DNA of 42,029 nt, taken from positions 1 to 42,029 of the IMG/VR virus record IMGVR_UViG_3300042301_001326, one strand, 5' to 3'. Below are positions 30,425 to 36,508 of the stretch, in pieces. The notes beneath the pieces are model-generated. The model did no database searches. It had not been told where the DNA came from and was given only the letters and a program-made list of their open reading frames with translations. Within the stretch, counting starts at the first letter, position 1; each line of letters starts with the position of its first letter. The DNA is from a virus. A program made the position numbers and the translations under genes.

Positions 30425-31420
30425 ATGTCAATAGACCAAATTGAAATCATTGACGGCAAGGCATCATACGCTTCCTTGCGTGTACCTGCCTACCACCAAC
30501 TTGGAACTGTATTTCAAGAAGAGGTAAAAACCTCAGAGATGCTAGAACTAGCAAACCTTCATAACTGGAATGTACGCCTTGAAGATGTTGCACTACCTGA
30601 TAGTTACACATCAGTTAAGTCTAACTTTATGGTTGTTCGTGACCACCCGTCAGACGGTCATGGAGAAGTGCTATCTGTTGTAGGTGAACGCTACAAAGTT
30701 TTGCAGAATGAAGAACTATTTGCATTTGGTGATAACTTGCTTGACGGTGGACGTTGGGAAGTTGCTGGTTCTCTAAAGCAGGGTAGACTTGTCTTTGGTG
30801 CATTAGCACTTGAGCGTGAAACCGTACTTGACCCTAATGGCGTTAGTGATGTAATCAAGAACTACCTTGCTATCTCTACAAGCCATGACGGTTCTAGTGC
30901 TGTTCAAGCAACTGTTACCCCAATCCGAATGACCTGCATGAACACACACACCGCAGTATTCCGAAAGGGTGCAAAGCAGTCTTTCAAGTTGCGTCACACT
31001 CAGTCATTAGACGGACGTGTTGCACAGGCTCGCCAAGCACTTGGTCTTGCCAACACTTACATTGACGAGTTTGAAGTTATGGCTAAGGCTATGATTGAAA
31101 AGCAAATCACCAAAGACACATTTGCAAAGATTGTTGCAACCGCTTACCCAATGCCAGACAAAGATACAAAGGGTGCTATGACCAAGTGGGAAACAAAAGT
31201 TGATTTGCTAGATGAAATCTATGGTGGTGACACTAACGGAATGATTGCTGGAAATGCGTGGGGTGCTTACAACGCACTAACAGAACGCCTAGACTGGTAT
31301 CGTCCTGCTCGTGGTAGTAACAACGAGGGTATCCTAATGGGTGCAAGTGGTTTTGACCCTGCAACCAATGCAGAAAAAAATCGTCTGCTGTCCATTGTTA
31401 AGGAGTTGGTGGGAGTTTAA
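30425..31420 (+). CDS. DUF932 / phage-plasmid-like protein
   Basis: The 331-residue product from ATG at 30425 (AAAGGAAT upstream) matches the DUF932, TIGR03299-type family by YASLRVPAYHQLGTVF, FMVVRDHPSDGHGEVLSVVG, YKVLQNEELFAFGDNLLDGG, AISTSHDGSSAVQATVTPIR and CMNTHTAVF. The longer frame to 30185 runs through the tRNA and promoter and is not real. The family is found on phages and plasmids next to replication or recombination genes; its biochemical role is not established. It is expressed from a strong promoter. Confidence 0.9.
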   Translation: MSIDQIEIIDGKASYASLRVPAYHQLGTVFQEEVKTSEMLELANLHNWNVRLEDVALPDSYTSVKSNFMVVRDHPSDGHGEVLSVVGERYKVLQNEELFAFGDNLLDGGRWEVAGSLKQGRLVFGALALERETVLDPNGVSDVIKNYLAISTSHDGSSAVQATVTPIRMTCMNTHTAVFRKGAKQSFKLRHTQSLDGRVAQARQALGLANTYIDEFEVMAKAMIEKQITKDTFAKIVATAYPMPDKDTKGAMTKWETKVDLLDEIYGGDTNGMIAGNAWGAYNALTERLDWYRPARGSNNEGILMGASGFDPATNAEKNRLLSIVKELVGV

Positions 31421-31430
31421 TCTCCCACCA
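31407..31430 (+). terminator. Hairpin enclosing the DUF932 stop codon
   Basis: A 9-bp stem (31407-31415 with 31422-31430) has the loop TTTAAT, so the TAA stop lies at the hairpin tip. It may slow or protect the transcript end. Confidence 0.65.
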
Positions 31431-31433
31431 CAA

Positions 31434-31467
31434 CCCAATCCCTGACTTGACAAAGTTGGGGATTGGG
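31434..31467 (+). terminator. Second hairpin after DUF932
   Basis: CCCAATCCC (31434-31442) pairs with GGGATTGGG (31459-31467), enclosing ACTTGACAAAG-type sequence seen at other cassettes; GGCGACCC follows. Confidence 0.6.
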
Positions 31468-31489
31468 GGCGACCCTTAAAGCTTCCCAA

Positions 31490-31530
31490 TTACGAAGCAT
31501 TAAAAAGATCACCAGAAAATTCACTGAAAT
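31490..31530 (+). promoter_or_regulatory. Bipartite element with doubled second half
   Basis: TTACGA at 31490-31495 is followed by TCACCAGAAA (31509-31518) and again by TCACTGAAAT (31521-31530), upstream of promoter 13. Confidence 0.6.
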
Positions 31531-31535
31531 TACTA

Positions 31536-31564
31536 TTGTTTTTGTCACACCTCTGTGCTAGTAT
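31536..31564 (+). promoter_or_regulatory. Early promoter 13 of the TGTCAnACC family
   Basis: TTGTTT, 17-bp spacer with TGTCACACC (31543-31551) ending TGC, then TAGTAT. It feeds a structured leader. Confidence 0.75.
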
Positions 31565-31572
31565 GTAGTCAT

Positions 31573-31640
31573 ACAGGATAGCGGAATACGACTCACGAAA
31601 GTGGAAAGAGGCAAATGGGTGAGATACCCATTTATCCTGT
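31573..31640 (+). ncRNA. Structured 5' leader, three-way junction candidate
   Basis: ACAGGATA (31573-31580) pairs with TATCCTGT (31633-31640) and encloses two smaller hairpins: CAC-GAAA-GTG (31594-31603) and AATGGGT/ACCCATT (31614-31620 with 31626-31632). It lies in the leader of the Api92-like gene, right after promoter 13. I cannot match it to a known riboswitch class. A short frame overlaps it. Confidence 0.6.
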
Positions 31641-31650
31641 AACCTACTAG
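31615..31650 (+). CDS. Possible 11-codon leader peptide
   Basis: ATG at 31615, after AAAGAGG, reads MGEIPIYPVTY and stops at 31650, 15 nt before the Api92-like start. The start lies in a hairpin arm of the structured leader, so translation would open that structure. A leader peptide role is speculation. Confidence 0.35.
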   Translation: MGEIPIYPVTY

Positions 31651-31665
31651 AAGAAAGAAGTAACA

Positions 31666-32418
31666 ATGCCAAACTGGGTATTCAATTCACTTGTTGTATC
31701 AGGCGAACAGTCAGAGTTAGATAAAATGGTTGCACAACTTAACCAGCCATTTGAAAAACATTTTCCTGATTCAAAGTTTAATCAAGAAACAAAAGAATGG
31801 GATAAGACTCCTGCTGTTCAGGTGTATGACAATCCTGTCTTTGCATTTTGGAACATTGTAAAACCAACAGACCTTAGTGCATACTATGAAGAAGAAGTAT
31901 TTAAGAAACAAACTCTTGCCCCCGAAGAATTTATGACAGAGTTTGTTCGCTCTATGAAAGAAGACCAAGACTGGTATCATTGGAACTGCCGTAACTGGGG
32001 AACTAAGTGGGACGTAGCAGTTGTGAATGACAACGAGTATCCTAACACTATTAAAACTGTTAATGATGATGGTTCTGTTATGTATCACTTTGAAACCGCT
32101 TGGTCTCCTGTTGGTGAGGTTCTAATGAAACTATCAGAGATGTATCCTACTCTTGAGTTTGACTATGAGTATGAGGAAGAGACTGGCTGGGGTGGCAGTT
32201 GCACATTCGTAGGTGGAGAAGACATAGCCTGTGATGAGTATGATACCCCAATGTCACACGCTGACCACAAAGACAGAGACAAGGAATGTATCTGTGAGTA
32301 TGGAGACCCAGAGAATGGCTATGAAGATTGTCCTATTGACACTACTAAGTTTAATTGGAATAAAGATGAAGAAGAATGGCAAGAGATTTCTATTGACAAT
32401 ACCGCCCAAGTACGATAA
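31666..32418 (+). CDS. Api92-like / DUF1281-type protein (250 aa)
   Basis: The protein starts MPNWVFNSLVVSGEQSELDK, the classic opening of DUF1281/Api92-like ferredoxin-fold proteins, and has NCRNWGTKWDVAVVNDNEYP and FETAWSPVGEVLMKLSEMYP blocks of that family, plus a Cys/Asp-rich C-terminal extension (CICEYGDPENGYEDCP). The family is carried by phages and plasmids; its function is unclear. Expression goes through the structured leader at 31573. Confidence 0.88.
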   Translation: MPNWVFNSLVVSGEQSELDKMVAQLNQPFEKHFPDSKFNQETKEWDKTPAVQVYDNPVFAFWNIVKPTDLSAYYEEEVFKKQTLAPEEFMTEFVRSMKEDQDWYHWNCRNWGTKWDVAVVNDNEYPNTIKTVNDDGSVMYHFETAWSPVGEVLMKLSEMYPTLEFDYEYEEETGWGGSCTFVGGEDIACDEYDTPMSHADHKDRDKECICEYGDPENGYEDCPIDTTKFNWNKDEEEWQEISIDNTAQVR

Positions 32419-32449
32419 ACTATTACTACAACCTACAAAGGAGCACAAC

Positions 32450-32971
32450 GTGGATTTTCCAATCCCAGCAACTGTAACACAAATGCCAGAATCAAATGCA
32501 ACATTCGTTAAAGAAATGGTAGAGGCAGGAGAACTTAAGCCTCTCTATGACCCAAAGGCAACTATCGTTGTCCGAAAGGGTTACTACTACGGAACACCGT
32601 CAGATGCAAAGTATGACCTAGAAAATGCAGACGACATTTCCAGAGCGTTTTGGAGAGTAGATGCACTACAATCAACCAACAACAGCAACTCAAAAGCACA
32701 AGACAAGTTAAAAGATTATCTTGTTGAGAACTTTGATGAAATTGGTGAAGAACACGCAAATGCAATTGCAAACATCTTTGGAATGGATTTGTCTAAAGAA
32801 GTTGAAGTTGAGTTTAATGTAACAATCAAGGCAACTGTTTCAATGCCTATCAATGAAGATGTGTCTGACTTAAGCATCTATGACTTTAACGTTACAATTG
32901 AATCAAATGAATCTAACTATGAGATTCTAGACTTTGATGCAGACATTGATTCAATAGATGAACGATACTAG
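32450..32971 (+). CDS. Acidic actinophage protein (173 aa), function unknown
   Basis: GTG at 32450 with AAAGGAG 7 nt upstream gives VDFPIPATVTQMPESNATFV. A longer frame to 32231 lies inside the previous gene. The N-terminal half has VVRKGYYYGTPSDAKYDLEN, the middle a helix (KLKDYLVENFDEIGEEHANAI), the C-terminal half alternating acidic beta strands (VEVEFNVTIKATVSM). It is 31 nt downstream of the Api92-like gene and co-transcribed. Confidence 0.75.
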   Translation: MDFPIPATVTQMPESNATFVKEMVEAGELKPLYDPKATIVVRKGYYYGTPSDAKYDLENADDISRAFWRVDALQSTNNSNSKAQDKLKDYLVENFDEIGEEHANAIANIFGMDLSKEVEVEFNVTIKATVSMPINEDVSDLSIYDFNVTIESNESNYEILDFDADIDSIDERY

Positions 32972-32972
32972 A

Positions 32973-32991
32973 TTTCCTAGTAGGTAGGAAA
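32973..32991 (+). terminator. Hairpin TTTCCT-N7-AGGAAA
   Basis: A 6-bp stem just after the 32450 gene. Weak; a possible transcript end or processing site. Confidence 0.4.
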
Positions 32992-33052
32992 GATGTGGAG
33001 GCGATAACCACAATTCAAAAACACCACCCACCACTAGTAAAGGAAAAAGGAA

Positions 33053-33214
33053 ATGGCTAAAAAGTTATTTATTGCAGAAGAAAAGTGGATGACACGATTC
33101 GGCAAGTCTGATCGTGTAGTCGTGCGAGATGCCAACGGTCACTTTGTTGACAATGTATCCAAGCGACAAATGAAGACTGGCGAACGTGAACTACCTTATG
33201 TAGCAAGTCGCTAA
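33053..33214 (+). CDS. Basic small protein (53 aa)
   Basis: MAKKLFIAEEKWMTRFGKSD starts a basic protein with RVVVRDANGHFVDNVSKRQM, a strand pair that may form a small DNA- or RNA-binding barrel. AAAGGAAA precedes ATG. It lies before a strong terminator; no separate promoter is seen, so it belongs to the promoter 13 operon. Confidence 0.72.
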   Translation: MAKKLFIAEEKWMTRFGKSDRVVVRDANGHFVDNVSKRQMKTGERELPYVASR

Positions 33215-33229
33215 TCTAAAAAATAGATG

Positions 33230-33256
33230 CCCCCTGTTTCCCAGCAGGGGGTTTTT
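33230..33256 (+). terminator. Strong Rho-independent terminator
   Basis: CCCCCTG (33230-33236) pairs with CAGGGGG (33245-33251), 8-nt loop, followed directly by TTTTT. The clearest terminator in the early region. Confidence 0.93.
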
Positions 33257-33260
33257 CTAT

Positions 33261-33282
33261 GCCCCAAGCTGGGGGCGACCCC
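33261..33282 (+). repeat. GCCCC-AAGCT-GGGGGCGACCCCC hairpin block
   Basis: A second GC hairpin with the GGGGGCGACCCCC core follows the terminator 5 nt later. Since the transcript already ends upstream, this copy argues the block has another role or is a cassette remnant. Confidence 0.5.
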
Positions 33283-33296
33283 CAGAAATGCTCTAG

Positions 33297-33325
33297 TTAC
33301 GAAGAGACCAAAAATTCACGGGAAT
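33297..33325 (+). promoter_or_regulatory. Bipartite element TTACGA-N13-TCACGGGAAT
   Basis: TTACGA at 33297-33302 and TCACGGGAAT at 33316-33325, upstream of promoter 14. Confidence 0.65.
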
Positions 33326-33341
33326 CTAGAGCAAATCACTA

Positions 33342-33370
33342 TTGTAAATGTCATACCCTTGTGGTAGGAT
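33342..33370 (+). promoter_or_regulatory. Early promoter 14 of the TGTCAnACC family
   Basis: TTGTAA, 17-bp spacer with TGTCATACC (33349-33357), then TAGGAT. It drives the long operon from 33400. Confidence 0.75.
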
Positions 33371-33399
33371 ACGAAGTATCAACCTACAAAAGGACAAAA

Positions 33400-33567
33400 A
33401 TGATTGACGTAACAGACCCACTATTAAGTGAGTTAGCAGACCACTTTGTTGAACTACATGACTGTGGTGGTATTGAATTAGAACAATGGGAAACCGCACA
33501 CAAGTTTGTAAAACACTTTTACAATACAGAAGAAGTAGTAGAAATTAGAATCGGGAGTAAGAAGTAA
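33400..33567 (+). CDS. Small acidic protein (55 aa)
   Basis: MIDVTDPLLSELADHFVELH starts a 55-residue helical acidic protein. The upstream frame to 33259 crosses the promoter and is rejected. AAAGGAC precedes ATG. It heads a TAATG-coupled chain to 34251. Confidence 0.7.
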   Translation: MIDVTDPLLSELADHFVELHDCGGIELEQWETAHKFVKHFYNTEEVVEIRIGSKK

Positions 33568-33824
33568 TGACCTACCTAGTAGCAATGACAGAAGTTATTT
33601 ATGATGAAGAATACATTATTAAAGAGATGTTGGAAACAGGTGAGTATGGTATTAATGCACACCCGATTTCACATGAGGCTATGGTTGAGTTTGTTAAAGA
33701 TCGTGAGTGGCAGATTGACCACAGTTTATTCTTGACAAAATACGACATACCTGTTATTATCACTATTAAAGATGAGGACGGCACAGATGTATTCTATGCT
33801 CAAAACAAGTTAGAGGTTAAGTAA
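33567..33824 (+). CDS. Small alpha-beta protein (85 aa)
   Basis: MTYLVAMTEVIYDEEYIIKE starts a protein with strand-helix-strand order (YDIPVIITIKDEDGTDVFYA at the end). TAATG-coupled on both sides. Family unknown. Confidence 0.7.
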   Translation: MTYLVAMTEVIYDEEYIIKEMLETGEYGINAHPISHEAMVEFVKDREWQIDHSLFLTKYDIPVIITIKDEDGTDVFYAQNKLEVK

Positions 33825-34072
33825 TGAAACTAAGAGGAATTTTTGAGGGAACTTTTGAGTCTGTATGGAGTATGGAAGTACCCCAATTAGAGTGGGACTC
33901 CTATCTAGATAAAAACCCAGACTTTGATGAAAATGATCGTGACGACATTGAAGAGATGTGGGATTATTTTAAGAGAGTTGTTGGTTGTTATGATGAGTGT
34001 GATGATTCAGTAGATACAGAAATACACATGACAGGTATAGAAACCTATGGAGTAGAAGTGGAGATTAACTAA
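33824..34072 (+). CDS. Acidic small protein (82 aa)
   Basis: MKLRGIFEGTFESVWSMEVP starts a strongly acidic protein with DFDENDRDDIEEMWDYFKRV and a terminal strand IETYGVEVEIN. It may pair with its coupled neighbours, which have similar strand-type termini. Family unknown. Confidence 0.7.
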   Translation: MKLRGIFEGTFESVWSMEVPQLEWDSYLDKNPDFDENDRDDIEEMWDYFKRVVGCYDECDDSVDTEIHMTGIETYGVEVEIN

Positions 34073-34251
34073 TGTATGAATACAATGTAGAGTTTGTATT
34101 AGAGTCTATGGTAATGATCACAAGTGTTTCTTTTGATGAAAGACCAACTGATGAGTTTATTATTGAACAAGCAAGACAGCACCTAATTAATAGTTACAAG
34201 ATTGACCCAGAAGTTATGTACCTACAAGACGTTATCGTACACGAGGTATAG
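34072..34251 (+). CDS. Small alpha-beta protein (59 aa)
   Basis: MYEYNVEFVLESMVMITSVS starts a 59-residue protein with a strand, helix (DEFIIEQARQHLINSYKI) and strand. TAATG-coupled to the gene before and 2 nt from the next. It resembles its 33567 neighbour in layout, possibly an old duplicate. Confidence 0.7.
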   Translation: MYEYNVEFVLESMVMITSVSFDERPTDEFIIEQARQHLINSYKIDPEVMYLQDVIVHEV

Positions 34252-34253
34252 AG

Positions 34254-34421
34254 ATGAATACTTGGAAAGATGAAGTGCACTTTGAGGGTGCAACTGCTAA
34301 TTTAGTTAAGTGTTGTATGTGTGAAGCAACATTCTTTGAGTATGAAGATGAACCATTTTTTAGTTGTATAGAGTGTGGCAAGGAAGAGTATCTAATGGAT
34401 TTAGGAGTAGTAGAAGTATGA
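34254..34421 (+). CDS. Zinc-ribbon small protein (55 aa)
   Basis: MNTWKDEVHFEGATANLVKC starts a protein with CCMC and CIEC pairs about 18 residues apart, a typical zinc ribbon, and an acidic surface. It overlaps the next gene as ATGA. Confidence 0.75.
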   Translation: MNTWKDEVHFEGATANLVKCCMCEATFFEYEDEPFFSCIECGKEEYLMDLGVVEV

Positions 34422-34654
34422 GTTACCAACATCATTGGGTAGTCGTCTATGACGAGGATTGGGGAGCTTTCATGGTAGATGCTGAAACCACCAACGTAAT
34501 GCTAGAAGAGGGTGACGGAACTATTTATAATAAAACTACTGGACATTGGGAGTTTGCAGAAGAGGGTTCAGAAGAATTAGCTGAATATCAGAGGCTAGAA
34601 GAAATCCTGGCTTATAACCTAACAAGACTTGACTTAACCGCAGGAATAGGATAA
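34418..34654 (+). CDS. Acidic small protein (78 aa)
   Basis: From ATG at 34418 (ATGA overlap) the protein reads MSYQHHWVVVYDEDWGAFMV, with a beta-hairpin core (GTIYNKTTGHWEFAEEG) and a helical end. The longer frame to 34364 lies inside the zinc-ribbon gene. Its 3' end contains the next promoter. Confidence 0.72.
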   Translation: MSYQHHWVVVYDEDWGAFMVDAETTNVMLEEGDGTIYNKTTGHWEFAEEGSEELAEYQRLEEILAYNLTRLDLTAGIG

Positions 34655-34657
34655 GAT
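34629..34657 (+). promoter_or_regulatory. Internal leaderless promoter
   Basis: TTGACT (34629-34634), a 17-bp spacer and TAAGAT (34652-34657) end 7 nt before ATG at 34665. It lies inside the end of the previous gene and lacks the TGTCAnACC core, so it may escape the shared control. Confidence 0.65.
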
Positions 34658-34664
34658 ACGCACT

Positions 34665-34883
34665 ATGAAAACATTACCTAAAGAAATAGTTGCAACCCGT
34701 ACTTTTGTTTACAATGTAGAGGACATAGTTAATAGTCTTATTATTGATGATGAGAACAGGGAGGCAAGTGATGTAACGCTTGAAGAAGTTGTTGACTACA
34801 TTCAGGACTGGCTAGTAGACGACTTTGGACACCTGTATGATTTTAACATTCACCTATCTGATGAAAATGGAGAAGAACTATGA
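34665..34883 (+). CDS. Acidic small protein (72 aa)
   Basis: MKTLPKEIVATRTFVYNVED starts an acidic helical protein with DVTLEEVVDYIQDWLVDDFG. It overlaps the next gene by 4 nt (ATGA). Likely read both from its own leaderless promoter and from upstream. Confidence 0.72.
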   Translation: MKTLPKEIVATRTFVYNVEDIVNSLIIDDENREASDVTLEEVVDYIQDWLVDDFGHLYDFNIHLSDENGEEL

Positions 34884-35311
34884 AAACACTAGAAGGCGTT
34901 ACAGTAGAATATAAAGAAGTTATCCCTACCTCCCGTCAAATGCCAGAGTTTTATGTCTGGGGTGAAGGCTATGAGTCTTATGCCACTATCAGATATCAGG
35001 ACCGTGTAGTTGAAGTAGAGCGTGGTGGTGAAATGCATTTAACATTACCTTATTTAGTTAATGGTGAACTAACTGATGAAGGTGCAGATATCATTAGATA
35101 TTCTGATCACCTATATGCAGAGGGTATCAATGATGATATTCAGTTGCTGCAATATATTAAAACTGTTGGTAATTCTGGTTTTGAAATCTATCGTATGAAT
35201 CCATGGTGGGAAGTATTCTCACACAATGAAGATATGGGTGAAGTTTACGATACATTCTATGAGGCTATTGACGGTGGCATAGATTACATTCTAGATGATA
35301 GGAATTGGTAA
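34880..35311 (+). CDS. Soluble protein (143 aa), function unknown
   Basis: MKTLEGVTVEYKEVIPTSRQ starts a mixed protein with several aromatic strands (FYVWGEGYESYATIRYQDRV), then a helical and acidic C-terminal half (MNPWWEVFSHNEDMGEVYDT). ATGA-coupled before, TAATG-coupled after. I do not recognise a family. Confidence 0.75.
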   Translation: MKTLEGVTVEYKEVIPTSRQMPEFYVWGEGYESYATIRYQDRVVEVERGGEMHLTLPYLVNGELTDEGADIIRYSDHLYAEGINDDIQLLQYIKTVGNSGFEIYRMNPWWEVFSHNEDMGEVYDTFYEAIDGGIDYILDDRNW

Positions 35312-35481
35312 TGGATAAAGAGATTAATAAGTTTATTAGACATACCATTACTAATCTGCAAGGTGCCTTAATGCAAGATGAGGACCAATTAACCTTAGCA
35401 GTCTTAGTTAATCTAGAGGGTGTCATAGATACCTACATAGAAGCACTTGAGTATGCCCTTGACAATCCCACCGAAAACTGA
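35311..35481 (+). CDS. Small helical protein (56 aa)
   Basis: MDKEINKFIRHTITNLQGAL starts a 56-residue protein with two long helices, probably a helical hairpin or dimer. Its last codons contain the TTGACA of the next promoter. Confidence 0.7.
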   Translation: MDKEINKFIRHTITNLQGALMQDEDQLTLAVLVNLEGVIDTYIEALEYALDNPTEN

Positions 35482-35487
35482 TACACT
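35459..35487 (+). promoter_or_regulatory. Promoter TTGACA-17-TACACT
   Basis: A consensus -35 TTGACA (35459-35464), 17-bp spacer ending CTGA, and TACACT (35482-35487). It lacks the TGTCAnACC core and drives the 35508 gene, so it may be active when the other family is repressed. Confidence 0.7.
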
Positions 35488-35507
35488 AGGAAAACGAAAG
35501 GAGAATA

Positions 35508-35738
35508 GTGTCATACATTGTTCGCCATAAAAGATTAGGAAAGAAACTGGCAGATGTTTTTGCAGACCGCAGAGTGAGTGGGTTTCAACTTGCAAGGGAA
35601 ACTCATCACGAAATGGATAACCAAAGTCGTGCCGTTGCAGAGGAGTGGGTTCAGGCGTTAAGGCAAATGGACTTGCTTACTTCAGATGTAAACTACAACA
35701 CGGACGGAACTGTAAAACTCCCAGAGTTTCCAGAATAA
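35508..35738 (+). CDS. Basic small protein with possible winged-helix-like region (76 aa)
   Basis: GTG at 35508 with AAAGGAG upstream gives MSYIVRHKRLGKKLADVFAD. Residues 20-55 (DRRVSGFQLARETHHEMDNQ, then VAEEWVQALRQMDLL) could form helix-turn-helix-like helices, and the N-terminus is basic. A DNA-binding role is possible but unproven. It has its own consensus promoter and strong hairpin. Confidence 0.65.
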   Translation: MSYIVRHKRLGKKLADVFADRRVSGFQLARETHHEMDNQSRAVAEEWVQALRQMDLLTSDVNYNTDGTVKLPEFPE

Positions 35739-35750
35739 TCATCAACTCCA

Positions 35751-35779
35751 CCCAAGGAAAGGCTTGACTTTTCCTTGGG
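35751..35779 (+). terminator. 10-bp hairpin terminator
   Basis: CCCAAGGAAA (35751-35760) pairs with TTTCCTTGGG (35770-35779). GGGGCGACCC follows, as in other cassettes. Confidence 0.8.
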
Positions 35780-35812
35780 ATTGGGGCGACCCTAGAAAAT
35801 TGAAAATAGACA

Positions 35813-35843
35813 TTACGAACCTTTTAAAAAAAATCACTGGAAT
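35813..35843 (+). promoter_or_regulatory. Bipartite element TTACGA-N15-TCACTGGAAT
   Basis: TTACGA at 35813-35818 and TCACTGGAAT at 35834-35843; here no TGTCAnACC promoter follows, but a gene starts 15 nt later. Confidence 0.55.
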
Positions 35844-35857
35844 TTTGGAGAAATACC

Positions 35858-36055
35858 TTGACAAAGACATATGAAGATGCTATATCAGATGTATTAGCTA
35901 TATTAGAGGCATATACAAGTGTTGGTGTATATAATGTACATCTTTCTCCTATAGTAAATAGGATCAAAGCTTTGAACACCACCGACCCTGAAAAATTAGA
36001 GCTAGACATTACGAAGGAAGTCAAAAAATCACGGGAAGTTTTAGACAATGTTTAA
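35858..36055 (+). CDS. Small helical protein (65 aa), TTG start
   Basis: TTG at 35858, with GGAG 8 nt upstream, gives MTKTYEDAISDVLAILEAYT, a helical protein. The start codon is also the first bases of a TTGACA-17-TATATC promoter-like sequence. Its last third contains a copy of the bipartite element. Function unknown. Confidence 0.55.
   Translation: MTKTYEDAISDVLAILEAYTSVGVYNVHLSPIVNRIKALNTTDPEKLELDITKEVKKSREVLDNV
36009..36038 (+). promoter_or_regulatory. Bipartite element TTACGA-N14-TCACGGGAAG inside a coding region
   Basis: TTACGA at 36009-36014 and TCACGGGAAG at 36029-36038 lie within the end of the 35858 gene, so the element is kept even where it must encode protein (DITKEVKKSREVL). Confidence 0.55.
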
Positions 36056-36179
36056 TAGATTAGTTTGTCTTATAACTGGACACAAAATGGGGGTAGCTAG
36101 TCAATGCCCATATACCAATATGACCTATATAAGATGCATTAAGTGTAATGAAATATATGATGCATATGAAACCATATAA
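36048..36179 (+). CDS. Small zinc-ribbon-type protein (43 aa)
   Basis: MFNRLVCLITGHKMGVASQC starts a 43-residue protein of the short prophage type with CLITGHK and later RCIKCNEIY, resembling DUF1660-like proteins (C-x4-H ... C-x-x-C). It overlaps the previous stop by 8 nt. Function unknown. Confidence 0.65.
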   Translation: MFNRLVCLITGHKMGVASQCPYTNMTYIRCIKCNEIYDAYETI

Positions 36180-36210
36180 AAATGATTAATAATAGATTAG
36201 TTTCTGATAG

Positions 36211-36261
36211 TTTTATGCATGTTTTATGCATTTTGTATGCATTTTATGCACGTTTTATGCA
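36211..36261 (+). repeat. Helically phased iterons TTTTATGCA
   Basis: TTTTATGCA occurs at 36211, 36222, 36242 and 36253, with TTGTATGCA at 36233, so starts are 11, 11, 9 and 11 bp apart. Further TATGCA or ATGCAT copies lie at 36269 and 36397-36415. One helical turn spacing puts the sites on one face of DNA. Confidence 0.75.
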
Positions 36262-36278
36262 TAAATTATATGCACATT

Positions 36279-36294
36279 TTGACACAATTGTCAA
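36279..36294. repeat. Inverted repeat TTGACA-CAAT-TGTCAA
   Basis: A perfect 6-bp dyad next to the iterons; could be an operator or a small hairpin. Confidence 0.6.
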
Positions 36295-36300
36295 GGGATA

Positions 36301-36330
36301 TTACGAAGGGGATATAAAAATCACTGGAAT
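36301..36330 (+). promoter_or_regulatory. Bipartite element TTACGA-N14-TCACTGGAAT in the origin region
   Basis: TTACGA at 36301-36306 and TCACTGGAAT at 36321-36330. No promoter of the TGTCAnACC family follows, so the element is not tied only to those promoters. Confidence 0.6.
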
Positions 36331-36465
36331 ATAAGGCAAGTCAAGGGTATATTTATAACATTACGATTACGATTGGAGATACACCATAACTCATAACATG
36401 CATAAATATTATGCAATAATTCTTATATATTATCTTATACATTCTTTATGATAGTTTTACACAGG

Positions 36466-36508
36466 TTATCCACATACTTTATCCACATATTCACAGTAGT
36501 TATCCACA
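36466..36508 (+). repeat. Cluster of DnaA-box-like sites TTATCCACA
   Basis: Exact TTATCCACA occurs at 36466-36474, 36479-36487 and 36500-36508, with a related ATATTCACA at 36487-36495. Starts are 13, 8 and 13 bp apart, all in one orientation. TTATCCACA is the classic strong DnaA box. Confidence 0.8.

Noticed and set aside
31573-31640. tRNA-like or self-cleaving ribozyme fold in the structured leader
   Set aside because: The anticodon-like arm has a 4-nt loop and no T-loop consensus, and no core of hammerhead, twister or pistol type is visible.
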